From: Bradyrhizobium sp. ISRA430
GTDB lineage: Bacteria; Pseudomonadota; Alphaproteobacteria; Rhizobiales; Xanthobacteraceae
DNA length: 64,000 bases
Reading direction: 5' to 3'
NCBI RefSeq assembly: GCF_029909975.1
Contig: NZ_CP094516.1
Span: 5,146,001-5,210,000, forward strand
The notes beneath the pieces are model-generated. The model was given only the letters and a program-made list of their open reading frames with translations. It did not search any database and was not told the DNA's origin. Both the position numbers and the translations under genes were made by a program. Shown here in pieces: positions 1 to 8,382 of the stretch. The first letter of the stretch is position 1; every line of letters begins with the position of its first letter.

Positions 1-79
1 GGGACGGCTGAAGCGCCAGGAGCAACGGCACCAGGGTCGCAAGCAGAAACAGAAGGCGCAATCCGATAGATCTTCTCAT
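1..79 (-). CDS. N-terminus of a secreted or membrane-anchored protein (partial)
   Basis: An ATG at 77-79 (minus strand) is preceded by a good Shine-Dalgarno (GGGAG, 7 nt away). It opens a frame that runs off the window edge. The 26 visible residues are a basic start (MRRS) followed by a long Leu/Ala-rich hydrophobic stretch (LRLLFLLATLVPLLLAL), as in a signal peptide or signal anchor. It lies about 60 bp downstream of the coiled-coil gene on the same strand, so the two may be co-transcribed. Nothing can be said about function. The gene could equally be a membrane sensor or a periplasmic protein. Confidence 0.55.
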   Translation of the reverse strand, partial: MRRSIGLRLLFLLATLVPLLLALQPS

Positions 80-139
80 CGACCAGCTCCCTTGCATCAT
101 CCTGTCAGCGCGTTCGACCACCTTGCCGCGAAGACCGCT

Positions 140-2386
140 CTATCGGCGCAGCGCCTCGAATCGTGCCTTTGCTTCCTTGATTCCTCCGGCCTCGGCCTTC
201 GCGTAGAGATCGCGTGCCTTCGCCGCATCGCCGCGCGTTCCATACGTTCCCCAGCTTGAGAGGATCAGCGGATCGTAGGTTTCCGCCAGCGCGAAACTCG
301 CCTGGGCACTGCCCATCTCGGCGACGCGTTCCAGCACGATCCGCGCACCACCGACGTCTCCTCGCTCCAGCAGCAAACGCGCCCGCGCCATCAGTCTCGC
401 CTCCTGCACACCATCGTCAGCGTTGAGCTCGGCATTGCCCGGTGTACGCGCCACCGTGGCCTGGGCCTCCGTTGACGCCACCGGCGCGCTTGCCGGCTGC
501 TCCTGCACGGACCGGCTGGTGGCGACAGTGTTAATCACCTGAGGCGCAACAGACGGCACGTTCGCGGCGAACGCGCCAATGTCGCGGCGCGCCGATGCAA
601 GCAGCAGGCTGCGCTGCTCGGCCACAGCCTGCGCCGCGGCTTGCTTCATCCCGGCGACTTGCGCATTCGCTTTGGCTGCCCGCTCGGCCTGCGCATCGAG
701 CTCACGGCTTCTTGTTGCAAGATCACGAGCGAGCTGCTCGGCCCGCTGCCGCTCGCGTTGTAGTAGGCTGCGCTGCTCGGCCACCGCCTGTTCCGCGGCT
801 TGCTTCGTCCCGGCGACCTGCGCGTTCGCTTCGGCTGCCCGCTCGGCCTGCGCATCGAGTTCGCGGCTTCTTGTTGCAAGATCACGAGCGAGTTGCTCGG
901 CCCGCTGCCGCTCGCGCTGGAGTGATTGTCGCAACTCGGCGGTATCGCTTACCTCCGCCTGCTTGTGCTGCGCTGCTTCGTCCTTTGCCTTGGCCGCCTG
1001 AGCCTCGTATGCGTAGATCTTGGTGCGCGCCATCGAGAGATCCTGTGCCAATGCATCGGCCCTCTCATGCTCCTTCTGCATCGATCGGCGCAGTTCCGCA
1101 GCGCTTGCTTCCGCCTGCTTCAGCCGGGCGAGTTCGTCGCCTGCCTTCGCCGTCAGCGCAGCTTGCGTTTCCACGTCACGACGGGCCGCTGCAAGGTCCT
1201 GCTCCAGTCGCGCGGCTCGCTCGTGCTCCTGCTCCAGCGACTTCCGCAAGTCCACCGCCCCGCTTTGCGCGGCCCGCTTCAGCTCCGCCGCTTCCTCGCT
1301 TGCCTTCGCCGCCAGTGCGGCCTGCTTTTCCACCTCACGACGGGCCGCCGCGAGATCCTGTTCCAATCGCGCGATCCGCGCGCGTTCCTGCTCCAGTGCC
1401 TTCTGCAGGTCCGCCGCACCGCTTTGCGAGGCCGGCTTCGGCCCCGCGGAGCCATCGCCTGCCTTGACCGCCGGCGCAGCCTGTTTTTCCACCTCACGGC
1501 GAGCCGCCGCGAGGTCCTGCTCCAGTCGGGCGGTCCGCGCGACCTCCTGCTCCAGCGCCTTCTGCAGATCCGCCCCGCCGCTTTGCGGGGCCTGCTTCAG
1601 TCGGGCCGCTTCACTGCTTGCCTTGACCGCCAATGCGGCCAGCGTTTCCACGTCACGACGAGCCGCCGCAAGGTCCCGCTCCAAGCGCGCGGACCGCGTG
1701 CGCTCCTGCTCCAGCGACTTCTGCACGTCTGCACCGCCATTTTGCGGGGCCTGCCTCAGCCGAGCCGCTTCGTCGCTCGCCTTGACCGCCAGTGCGGTCA
1801 GCGTTTCCACGTCACGACGAGCCGCCGCAAGGTCCTGTTCCAACCGCGCGGCTCGCCCACGCTCCTCTCGCAATGACTTCTGCTGGTCCGCCGCACCGCC
1901 TTGCGACAGCTCCTTCAGCGATTGTCTCAGTTCCGCGGCTTCGCTCTGCAACGCATTCTCGACCCGAGCCGACTCCTCGCGTTCCTTGCTCAACAGGCCT
2001 TGCAGCGATTCGATATCTCGCCGTGTCGTCGCGAGCTCGCGGGCGAGCGTCTCCACGCTTTGCACTTGTTCTCCAGCCGGGCGCGCGTCGCCCGTATTGC
2101 CCGTCTTTGCTGGTCCAAGTTGCTGGGAATTGGCGGCGATGCCATTGGACTGCGCGCGCGCTCCGTCGCGCAAACCCGGCGCATCTGAAAGACACATCAC
2201 CACCAGGGTGGCTGCCAACCACAGGGGAGCCGCCGGACGTCTCGTCGCGCTGTGAAGAAATCGCACTTGATCCGATTTGACGCGCGAGCCGGCACTTTCA
2301 CAAGAGTTACCGTCATCGTTGCGAATGACGATGCCCTTACGTCTCGGCGCGTCCACTATCACCTGTGGCATGGTGATATGGCCCAT
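140..2386 (-). CDS. Coiled-coil repeat protein with N-terminal membrane anchor and SEL1/TPR-like tail
   Basis: 748 residues. A hydrophobic segment at about 52-72 looks like a signal anchor or signal peptide, so the body is probably periplasmic. Residues from about 120 to 620 are Ala/Arg/Glu/Gln-rich coiled coil made of about eight tandem copies of a 53-residue unit with core RxARLEQDLAAARRxVE. The last two units are almost identical. The C-terminal 80 residues (ARLLLERGDVGGARIVLERVAE, then AKARDLYAKAEAGG) look like SEL1/TPR helices, as in peptidoglycan- or secretion-associated scaffold proteins. No enzymatic motif is visible. The start is uncertain: an ATG at 2371 is also possible and neither has a strong ribosome site. 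Function unknown. Confidence 0.75.
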   Translation of the reverse strand: MGHITMPQVIVDAPRRKGIVIRNDDGNSCESAGSRVKSDQVRFLHSATRRPAAPLWLAATLVVMCLSDAPGLRDGARAQSNGIAANSQQLGPAKTGNTGDARPAGEQVQSVETLARELATTRRDIESLQGLLSKEREESARVENALQSEAAELRQSLKELSQGGAADQQKSLREERGRAARLEQDLAAARRDVETLTALAVKASDEAARLRQAPQNGGADVQKSLEQERTRSARLERDLAAARRDVETLAALAVKASSEAARLKQAPQSGGADLQKALEQEVARTARLEQDLAAARREVEKQAAPAVKAGDGSAGPKPASQSGAADLQKALEQERARIARLEQDLAAARREVEKQAALAAKASEEAAELKRAAQSGAVDLRKSLEQEHERAARLEQDLAAARRDVETQAALTAKAGDELARLKQAEASAAELRRSMQKEHERADALAQDLSMARTKIYAYEAQAAKAKDEAAQHKQAEVSDTAELRQSLQRERQRAEQLARDLATRSRELDAQAERAAEANAQVAGTKQAAEQAVAEQRSLLQRERQRAEQLARDLATRSRELDAQAERAAKANAQVAGMKQAAAQAVAEQRSLLLASARRDIGAFAANVPSVAPQVINTVATSRSVQEQPASAPVASTEAQATVARTPGNAELNADDGVQEARLMARARLLLERGDVGGARIVLERVAEMGSAQASFALAETYDPLILSSWGTYGTRGDAAKARDLYAKAEAGGIKEAKARFEALRR

Positions 2387-2449
2387 TCTGATGCGGCATC
2401 ATAGGGCCAGCCGGCTCACGGATTCTATGCCTCGCATGGGCGACCCCCT

Positions 2450-2471
2450 GCCTACCCCTTTTGGGTTAGGC
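2450..2471. other. Stem-loop downstream of the TauD-like gene
   Basis: GCCTACCCC and GGGTTAGGC form a 9-bp stem with one mismatch around a short T-rich loop. It lies about 55 bp beyond the stop of the minus-strand dioxygenase gene. It has no U-tract, so it is at best a weak terminator or a 3'-end stabiliser. Confidence 0.35.
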
Positions 2472-2526
2472 TGCGAGTATCGAGTTCAGCCGCGGTCTGC
2501 GCGGCAGTGCATGGCAAGAGCTGCAC

Positions 2527-3423
2527 TCACACGGGTCTTTCACCCTTCACCGTCACGCGCGTGCCCGAGCGCGTATGCGGCCAGTAGTCCCACATCGCGC
2601 GATGCTGGGTGCAGCGGTTGTCCCAGAAGGCGATCGCGTTCTCGGTCCAACGGAACCGGCATTGGAACAGCGGGTTTTCGGCATGCTGGTAGAGGTAGGC
2701 GAGCATCGCGTCGCTCTCATCGCGGGGGATGCCGTTGATATGACGGGTAAAGCCGCGATTGACGTAGAGCGCCTTCTTGCCCGTGACGGGATGCGTGCGC
2801 ACCACGGGGTGCTCCGCGTGCGGATAGGACGGCCGGTCGGCGACGCCGTAATTGGCATAGAGCCCGCGATAGATCGGCTCCCCGTCATGCAGCGCGGTCA
2901 GTCCGTCGAGATAGGTCTTCATGCGATCGGATAGCGCCTCATAGGCCGCGTACATGTTGGCGAACAGGGTATCGCCGCCGCGCGGCGGGCATTGCTTGAT
3001 GTAGAGGATCGAGCCCATCGGCGGCTCGAGATCGCAGGACACGTCGGAATGCCAGCCCTCGCCGTTGGCGCGCGGCGAGTTCCTGTCGGCGTAGATCTTC
3101 ATCAGCGCCGGGTCTTCGTCCTCGTGCGGCGCGGCGGGATGGAAATGCAGCTCGCCGAATTTGCGGCCGAAGGCGAGATGCTGTGTCGGCGTGATGTGCT
3201 GGTCGCGGAAGAAGATGACGAGGTTCTCGGCGAGCGCGCGATGGATCTCGTCCATCTGCCGGTTGGAGCGCGCGTCGTCCGAAACGAGCTTGCCGATGTC
3301 GACGCCGGTGATTTCCGCGCCGATGACGGGCGTGAGCTTTTCGACCGCGATGGTCTCATATGGCGCGCCATCCTCGACCATGTGGCGATAGCGCGGACCT
3401 TGCTTGCCAGCGAGTGAGCTCAT
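2527..3423 (-). CDS. TauD/TfdA-family Fe(II)/2-oxoglutarate dioxygenase
   Basis: 298 residues from the ATG at 3423, chosen because GGGAGA lies just upstream; longer in-frame starts have no ribosome site. The family uses Fe(II) and 2-oxoglutarate to hydroxylate taurine, alkyl sulfates, aryloxyacids or similar compounds. The facial triad is visible: HSD in GWHSDVSCD, and the distal His in HRAMWDYWPHTR, followed by the 2-oxoglutarate-binding Arg (TRSGTRVTV). The N-terminus (VEKLTPVIGAEITGVDIGKL) is typical. Length matches the family (280-300 residues). No sulfonate transporter is adjacent, so the substrate is unknown. It stands alone, with a palindromic repeat between it and ispG. Confidence 0.88.
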   Translation of the reverse strand: MSSLAGKQGPRYRHMVEDGAPYETIAVEKLTPVIGAEITGVDIGKLVSDDARSNRQMDEIHRALAENLVIFFRDQHITPTQHLAFGRKFGELHFHPAAPHEDEDPALMKIYADRNSPRANGEGWHSDVSCDLEPPMGSILYIKQCPPRGGDTLFANMYAAYEALSDRMKTYLDGLTALHDGEPIYRGLYANYGVADRPSYPHAEHPVVRTHPVTGKKALYVNRGFTRHINGIPRDESDAMLAYLYQHAENPLFQCRFRWTENAIAFWDNRCTQHRAMWDYWPHTRSGTRVTVKGERPV

Positions 3424-3504
3424 GGCGTGTCTCCCGATCGTTTTGGTTGGGAAACATGGTAGCGCGCAGTGATGGATGTGCAATCTGCACCGCAAACTCA
3501 GCCC

Positions 3505-3598
3505 GTCGTCCCGGACAAGCGCAGCGAAGCGGAGCGCAGATCCGGGACCCATATGTGGCCGGCCCCCCGTGCGCAATTGCGCACTAGGCCGGGACGAC
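3505..3598. repeat. Palindromic intergenic repeat, 'cccgg' family, with embedded 16-bp palindrome
   Basis: Begins GTCGTCCCGGACAAGCG and ends GGCCGGGACGAC, so the ends are inverted copies. It contains the perfect palindrome GTGCGCAATTGCGCAC at 3569-3584. Related elements occur at 9966, 17757, 21566, 35723, 39362 and 49308. It occupies most of the gap between the dioxygenase gene and ispG. Confidence 0.8.
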
Positions 3599-3643
3599 AG
3601 CAGTGGGTGAGGCGCAAGCGGAGTAAACTACTCCGCCTTTGTT

Positions 3644-4927
3644 CTACTCCGCTGCGGTCACCGGGACCTTGACGCCCTGGCCGTAGCGCTGATCGATGTA
3701 GTCGATCACCAGCGCCTTGAAGTCGGACGCGATCGTGGGCCCGCGCAGCGTACGGAACTTCTTGCCGTCGACGAAGACCGGGGCGGCCGGGGCTTCGCCG
3801 GTGCCCGGGAGCGAGATGCCGATATTGGCGTGCTTGGATTCGCCGGGGCCGTTGACGATGCAGCCCATCACCGCGACGTTGAGCTCCTCGACGCCGGGAT
3901 ATTTCGTCTTCCAGGTCGGCATCTCGTCGCGGATGAAGTCCTGGATCGAGCGGGCCAGCTCCTGGAACGTGGTCGAGGTGGTGCGGCCGCAACCCGGGCA
4001 GGCCGCAACCAGCGGCACGAAGGTGCGGAAGCCCATGGTCTGCAACAGCTCCTGGCCGACCTGCACCTCGCGGGTGCGGTCGCCGCCCGGCTCCGGCGTC
4101 AGCGAGATGCGGATGGTGTCGCCGATGCCCTGCTGCAACAGGATGCCGAGCGCCGCGGACGAGGCGACGATGCCCTTCGAGCCCATGCCGGCCTCGGTGA
4201 GACCGAGATGGATGGCGTAATCGGAGCGCGCCGCGAGATCCTGGTAGACCGCGATCAGGTCCTGCACCTGCGAGACCTTAGCCGAGAGAATGATGCGGTC
4301 CTTGGACATGCCGAGCTCCTCGGCGCGGGCGGCCGAGAGCAGCGCGGACTGCACCATGGCCTCGCGCGTCACCGCGCGCACGTCGCGCGGATTGGCGGAC
4401 GCCGCGTTCTCGTCCATCAGCTTGGTCAAGAGCTCCTGATCGAGCGAGCCCCAATTGGCGCCGATGCGCACCGGCTTGCCGTTCTTGTTGGCGATCTCGA
4501 TGATGTCGGCGAACTGCGTGTCGCGCTTGTCCTTGAAGCCGACGTTACCGGGATTGATGCGGTACTTGGCGAGCGCCTCGGCGCAGGCCGGATGCTCCGC
4601 GAGCAGCTTATGGCCAATATAGTGGAAGTCGCCGATCAGAGGCGTGGTGATGCCACGCTTGCGCAGTCCATCGCGGATGTGCGGAACGGCCGCTGCGGCC
4701 TCCTCGCGGTCCACTGTGATGCGGACCATTTCCGAGCCGGCGCGCGCGAGCGCTGCGACCTGGGCGATGGTGCCGTCAATATCGGCGGTGTCGGTGTTGG
4801 TCATCGACTGCACGACGATCGGCGCGCCGCCGCCCACAGTGACGTCGCCGACCTTGACCTGGGTGGTCTGGTGCCGGGGCGCGGGGCCCGCGATCTCGGA
4901 ATCGAGGGGGTTTTCGAGCTTGTTCAT
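3644..4927 (-). CDS. ispG: 4-hydroxy-3-methylbut-2-enyl diphosphate synthase (flavodoxin)
   Basis: 427 residues from the ATG at 4927; a TTG three codons upstream is also in frame. IspG (GcpE) is the [4Fe-4S] enzyme that reductively opens MEcPP to HMBPP in the non-mevalonate isoprenoid pathway. The N-terminus shows the family motif [19 protein letters not shown]. The cluster cysteines are visible in ACPGCGR and in [13 protein letters not shown], which is followed by the conserved [13 protein letters not shown]. Length agrees with alphaproteobacterial IspG. The flanks are unrelated, so it is probably its own transcription unit. Confidence 0.97.
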   Translation of the reverse strand: MNKLENPLDSEIAGPAPRHQTTQVKVGDVTVGGGAPIVVQSMTNTDTADIDGTIAQVAALARAGSEMVRITVDREEAAAAVPHIRDGLRKRGITTPLIGDFHYIGHKLLAEHPACAEALAKYRINPGNVGFKDKRDTQFADIIEIANKNGKPVRIGANWGSLDQELLTKLMDENAASANPRDVRAVTREAMVQSALLSAARAEELGMSKDRIILSAKVSQVQDLIAVYQDLAARSDYAIHLGLTEAGMGSKGIVASSAALGILLQQGIGDTIRISLTPEPGGDRTREVQVGQELLQTMGFRTFVPLVAACPGCGRTTSTTFQELARSIQDFIRDEMPTWKTKYPGVEELNVAVMGCIVNGPGESKHANIGISLPGTGEAPAAPVFVDGKKFRTLRGPTIASDFKALVIDYIDQRYGQGVKVPVTAAE

Positions 4928-5067
4928 GGGGTCCAAATATCAGGTTTTAGTGACGTTCAGCAATGCACCGCGCGCCGCCGCGGCCACTTGGCGGTCTCTC
5001 TTTGAATTCGAAGTTCGCCTGTCTTGCCACTGCGAGCGAGCTTCGAATTCAAAGAGATACCAAGAAC

Positions 5068-6051
5068 TTATGAATCGAGTGCGGCTTCCGGTTCAGGAGT
5101 TCCCTGGCGAGCGGGTGGCACCGGGAGAGGGAGCTCCTGAACCGCCGCACTCGGACGGTTAACCAGAAAAAGCCCAGCAATTACAAGGAGCGCAGCCGCC
5201 CCAAACGCCAGGCTCAGGTTGTCGTGCATGATGAAATAGCTACCCACCACGCCAAACAAAGGGGTGATGAAGGTAAAAGCCGACAATTTACTGGCCGAAT
5301 AGGTCTTCACCAGCGCGAACCAAAGCGTGAACGTGGTTCCGACCACCCAGATCGCCTGGAACGCCAACAGCGCCAGGGACAGCGGCGCCGGCGTGTGGGT
5401 GATCGATTCGCCGAACAGCCAGGCCGCCAGGCCCAGGATCGGGATCGAGGTCGCGACCTGATACCCGAGCGCCTTCTCCGGTGCGGCGAAACGCAGCCGC
5501 GTGCCCTTGGCGACCAGCGTGGTCGCGGCCCACAGCGAAGCGCCGCCGACGATCATGAGATCCCCGAGCAGCACCTTCGCATCGACATCCGGCTGCGGCA
5601 CGCCGATCGCGAGCGCGACGCCGGCGAAGCTCACGGCAAGTCCCAGCCATTGCGATCCGCCAAGCCGCTCGCCGAGCACCTGATAGGAGCCGAGCGCGAC
5701 GAAAAACGGCGCGGTGTAGAGGAACACCACCGCACGGGACGCCGAGGTGAAGCGGATGCCCTGGTAGATCAGCACGAACTCGATGCCGAACATCAGTCCG
5801 GCCACGAGGCCGGGCTTCCAGGTGCCGTCGGGCTCGAAGAATTTGACGCCGCGCAAGCTGCCGATGATGAACAGCACCGGCAGGGCGCCGATCGAGCGGA
5901 TCGTGGCCTGGAGCATCGGCGGGATGTCCGGCAGCACCAGCTTCACCGCGATCTGGTTGAAGCCCCAGGTCAGGCACAGCATCAGCATCAGGGCGATGGC
6001 GCCGGCACTGAGAGGGCGGCCGGCGGACGGTATGGCTTGCGGTGAGGACAT
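5068..6051 (-). CDS. DMT-superfamily (EamA) transporter
   Basis: 327 residues with about ten hydrophobic segments forming two EamA halves: the first begins near residue 15 (ALMLMLCLTWGFNQIAVKL), the second near 165 (LMIVGGASLWAATTLVAK). The start ATG has GGAAG 3-4 nt upstream. EamA proteins export amino acids or other small metabolites; the substrate cannot be deduced. The start lies 36 bp downstream of the Zur-type gene on the same strand, so the two are likely co-transcribed and the transporter may be tied to metal homeostasis, which is inference. Confidence 0.88.
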   Translation of the reverse strand: MSSPQAIPSAGRPLSAGAIALMLMLCLTWGFNQIAVKLVLPDIPPMLQATIRSIGALPVLFIIGSLRGVKFFEPDGTWKPGLVAGLMFGIEFVLIYQGIRFTSASRAVVFLYTAPFFVALGSYQVLGERLGGSQWLGLAVSFAGVALAIGVPQPDVDAKVLLGDLMIVGGASLWAATTLVAKGTRLRFAAPEKALGYQVATSIPILGLAAWLFGESITHTPAPLSLALLAFQAIWVVGTTFTLWFALVKTYSASKLSAFTFITPLFGVVGSYFIMHDNLSLAFGAAALLVIAGLFLVNRPSAAVQELPLPVPPARQGTPEPEAALDS

Positions 6052-6087
6052 GTCTTCCCGAAAAACCGGCTTGGCGCCGTTGTTGCT

Positions 6088-6582
6088 TTAAGAAGTCTTC
6101 TGACAATGGGTGCAGGTGCCCGTGATCTCGACCACGGACAGTTTCGGCGCGAAGCCCGAGGCGCGCGCGGCGGCGTTGAGGTCCGGCGCGAAGGAGGCTG
6201 ACGGGATTTCGCCGACGAGGCCACAGCGCTCGCAGATCAGGAACGCCACCGCCGAGGTCGCGTCATGGTCATGGGCGGCGCAGGCGAGATAGGCGTTGCG
6301 GCTCTCGATGCGATGCACGAGGCCGTTCGCCATCAAGAAATCGAGCGCGCGATAGACCGTGATCGGCGCCGGCCGCGGCATCGATTTGGCCAATTCATCG
6401 ATCACCTCATAGGCCCCGAGCGGGCGATGGCTCGAGAGCAACGCCGCGAGCACCTGGCGGCGGATCGGCGTGAATTTCTGCGCGCGCTGCTCGCAGACCT
6501 CCTCGGCATGCGCCAACGCGTCCGCGGTGCAGCGGCCGTGATCGTGGTCGGGCGCGGGAAAGGCCGGTTTTGCGAGGCTCAT
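6088..6582 (-). CDS. zur: Fur-family repressor, probably Zur (zinc uptake regulator)
   Basis: 164 residues. The winged helix spans about 30-95 (FTPIRRQVLAALLSS, PITVYRALDFLMANGLVHRIES). The dimerisation domain carries paired cysteines CERCG (about 118-122) and CTHC near the C-terminus, which bind structural zinc. His-rich segments (DHDHGRC, AAHDHD) are also present. The Cys pairs and the long, poorly conserved N-terminus fit Zur better than Fur or Irr. Zur represses zinc import when zinc is replete. No znuABC genes are in the window; the only neighbour is the EamA transporter 36 bp downstream. Zur as opposed to another Fur member is a family-level judgement. Confidence 0.82.
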   Translation of the reverse strand: MSLAKPAFPAPDHDHGRCTADALAHAEEVCEQRAQKFTPIRRQVLAALLSSHRPLGAYEVIDELAKSMPRPAPITVYRALDFLMANGLVHRIESRNAYLACAAHDHDATSAVAFLICERCGLVGEIPSASFAPDLNAAARASGFAPKLSVVEITGTCTHCQKTS

Positions 6583-6695
6583 GCGTTTGGCGTTTTAGCA
6601 TCTTGGCCGGGGAACCCAAAGCGCGACCGGCAAAACGGCGGTCAGCCATGCCTTTACGGTGGGACAGCGTCCCGCTGCGCCGCCATGAAATAATC

Positions 6696-6725
6696 ATAAG
6701 CTTGCTTATTATATCTCAAGCTTAT
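6696..6725. promoter_or_regulatory. Inverted-repeat operator of the marR-emrAB operon
   Basis: ATAAGCTT (6696-6703) and AAGCTTAT (6718-6725) are perfect inverted repeats 14 nt apart. A second, overlapping inverted pair is ATAAGC/GCTTAT (6696-6701 and 6704-6709). The block is AT-rich and lies just before the Shine-Dalgarno of the MarR gene, the usual position for autorepression by a MarR dimer. Binding itself is inference. Confidence 0.6.
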
Positions 6726-6739
6726 TGGAGACTAAGCTC

Positions 6740-7222
6740 ATGAGCCGCGGATCCGTGGACCAGAACTTCCTGTTTACGCTTGGTGAACTCTATCGCCTGC
6801 TCCGCGTCTACGCCGACAAGGAGGCGTCGCGCTTTGGCATCACCCGTGCGCAATGGGCGGTGCTGGCCAAGGTCGAGCGCAGCGAGGGCATGAAGCAATC
6901 GGAGCTTGCCGAACTGCTCGAGGTGCAGCCGATCACGCTGACGCGCCTCATCGACAAGCTTTGCGACAACGACTGGATCGAGCGCCGCAGCGACGCTTCC
7001 GACCGCCGCGTCAAGCGCCTGTATCTCAAGAAGGCCGGGCGGCAATTGCTCGGACGGATGAGCGGGCTGCGGTCCGAGATCACCGCCAACGCGCTCGACG
7101 GCATCAATCCGGCGGACGCCCACCGTCTCCTCACCCAACTCGAAACAATCAAAGAAAACGTGCGTAACGCGACCCAGACCAGCGGGGCGGAGCAAGCGCG
7201 TAAGGAGCAGCGCTATGGCTGA
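6740..7222 (+). CDS. MarR-family transcriptional regulator of the efflux operon
   Basis: 160 residues from the ATG at 6740, with GGAG 9 nt upstream. The winged helix-turn-helix is at about 35-100: FGITRAQWAVLAKVERSEGM, then SELAELLEVQPITLTRLIDKLCDNDWIERR and the wing DASDRRVKRLYL. MarR proteins repress efflux or catabolic operons until a phenolic or other small ligand binds. Its stop overlaps the emrA-like start (ATG at 7215), so it heads a three-gene operon with the pump it presumably controls. The inverted repeat immediately upstream is the likely operator. Confidence 0.92.
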   Translation: MSRGSVDQNFLFTLGELYRLLRVYADKEASRFGITRAQWAVLAKVERSEGMKQSELAELLEVQPITLTRLIDKLCDNDWIERRSDASDRRVKRLYLKKAGRQLLGRMSGLRSEITANALDGINPADAHRLLTQLETIKENVRNATQTSGAEQARKEQRYG

Positions 7223-8378
7223 TCAGGTCCTGAAATTCCAGCCCGAGCAGAAAATCGACAGCGGCAAGCCCACCAAGAAAGCCGGCACCCAGCCGCGCCG
7301 CCGCCTCATCGCCGGCCTGCGGCGTTATCGGCGCTTCCTGCTCATGGTCGTGCTGCCGATCGTTGCCGCCCTCGGCGGCATCACCTTCTATCTGAATGGC
7401 GGCCGCTATGTCGGCACCGACGATGCCTATGTCGGCGCGCAGAAGGTTTTGGTGACGCCCGACATCTCAGGCAAGATCGAGAAGGTCGTCGTCAAGGAGG
7501 GGCAGCTCGTCAAGCAGGGCGACGAGCTGTTCGAGATCGATCCCGTGCCGTTCCGCCTGGCGGTGGACGAGGCCAAGGCGCAGCTCGCGCAGGCGCAGAC
7601 GACCTATGACAACCTCCACGCCAACATCAAGATCTACGGCGACATGCTCGACCTGGCTCAAAAGGGCGTCGACCTGAAGCAGCGCGACGTCGAGCGCAAG
7701 CAGGCGCTGGTGAAAAACAATTACGGCTCGCAGCTCGACCTCGACAACGCGTCGAACGCGCTGGTCACTGCCGCGGCGCAGGCGCAGTTCATCAAGCAGC
7801 AGCTTTCCAACGCCAGGACCCAGTTGCTCGGCAATCCCGAACTGCCACTGGACCAATTCCCGCCCTATGCGCAGGCAAAAGCGAAGCTCGAGGACGCCCA
7901 GCGCAACCTCGACCATACCGTGCTGCGCGCGCCGATGAGCGGCGTGGCGACGCAGGTCGAACAGATCCAGCTCGGCCGCTTCGTTGCCGCCGGCACCCCG
8001 GTGTTCTCCATCATCGACGTGGCCCATCCCTGGGTCGACGCCAATCCGAAGGAGAGTGATCTCACCTATGTCACCGTCGGCCAGCCCGTCACGCTCGAGG
8101 TCGATGCGTTCCCGAACCATGTGTTCAAGGGCAAGATCGGCTCGCTGTCGCCGGGCACCGGTGCGCAATTCGCGATCCTGCCGCCGCAGAACGCCACCGG
8201 CAACTTCGTCAAGGTGGTGCAGCGCGTGCCGGTTCGGATCTATTTCGATGAGGACGACAAACACGTGAGGAAGCTGAAGGCGGGCATGAGCGTGTATGCC
8301 ACCATCGACACCGGCCACCAGCGCTCGCTCGCCGGCCTGCTCGGCCTGTCGGCCACGGCGAATCAGGACAAGGACTGA
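7215..8378 (+). CDS. HlyD/EmrA-family membrane-fusion (periplasmic adaptor) protein
   Basis: 387 residues. A single membrane segment lies near 38-57 (FLLMVVLPIVAALGGITFYL) after a basic cytoplasmic tail. The family motif GGRYVGTDDAYVGAQKVLVTPDISGKIEKVVVKEGQ follows. Then come an alpha-hairpin coiled coil (about 125-215) and the second lipoyl half plus beta-barrel (LRAPMSGVATQVEQIQLGRFVAAGTPVFSI). Adaptors of this type link an inner-membrane MFS pump to an outer-membrane TolC-like channel. No TolC gene is adjacent. It overlaps the MarR gene by 8 bp and ends 4 bp before the pump gene. Confidence 0.93.
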   Translation: MADQVLKFQPEQKIDSGKPTKKAGTQPRRRLIAGLRRYRRFLLMVVLPIVAALGGITFYLNGGRYVGTDDAYVGAQKVLVTPDISGKIEKVVVKEGQLVKQGDELFEIDPVPFRLAVDEAKAQLAQAQTTYDNLHANIKIYGDMLDLAQKGVDLKQRDVERKQALVKNNYGSQLDLDNASNALVTAAAQAQFIKQQLSNARTQLLGNPELPLDQFPPYAQAKAKLEDAQRNLDHTVLRAPMSGVATQVEQIQLGRFVAAGTPVFSIIDVAHPWVDANPKESDLTYVTVGQPVTLEVDAFPNHVFKGKIGSLSPGTGAQFAILPPQNATGNFVKVVQRVPVRIYFDEDDKHVRKLKAGMSVYATIDTGHQRSLAGLLGLSATANQDKD

Positions 8379-8382
8379 TCCG

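Noticed and set aside
590..1900. CRISPR-like periodicity (159-bp repeats)
   Set aside because: The period lies inside one open frame and encodes coiled-coil units; there are no short palindromic repeats with unique spacers.
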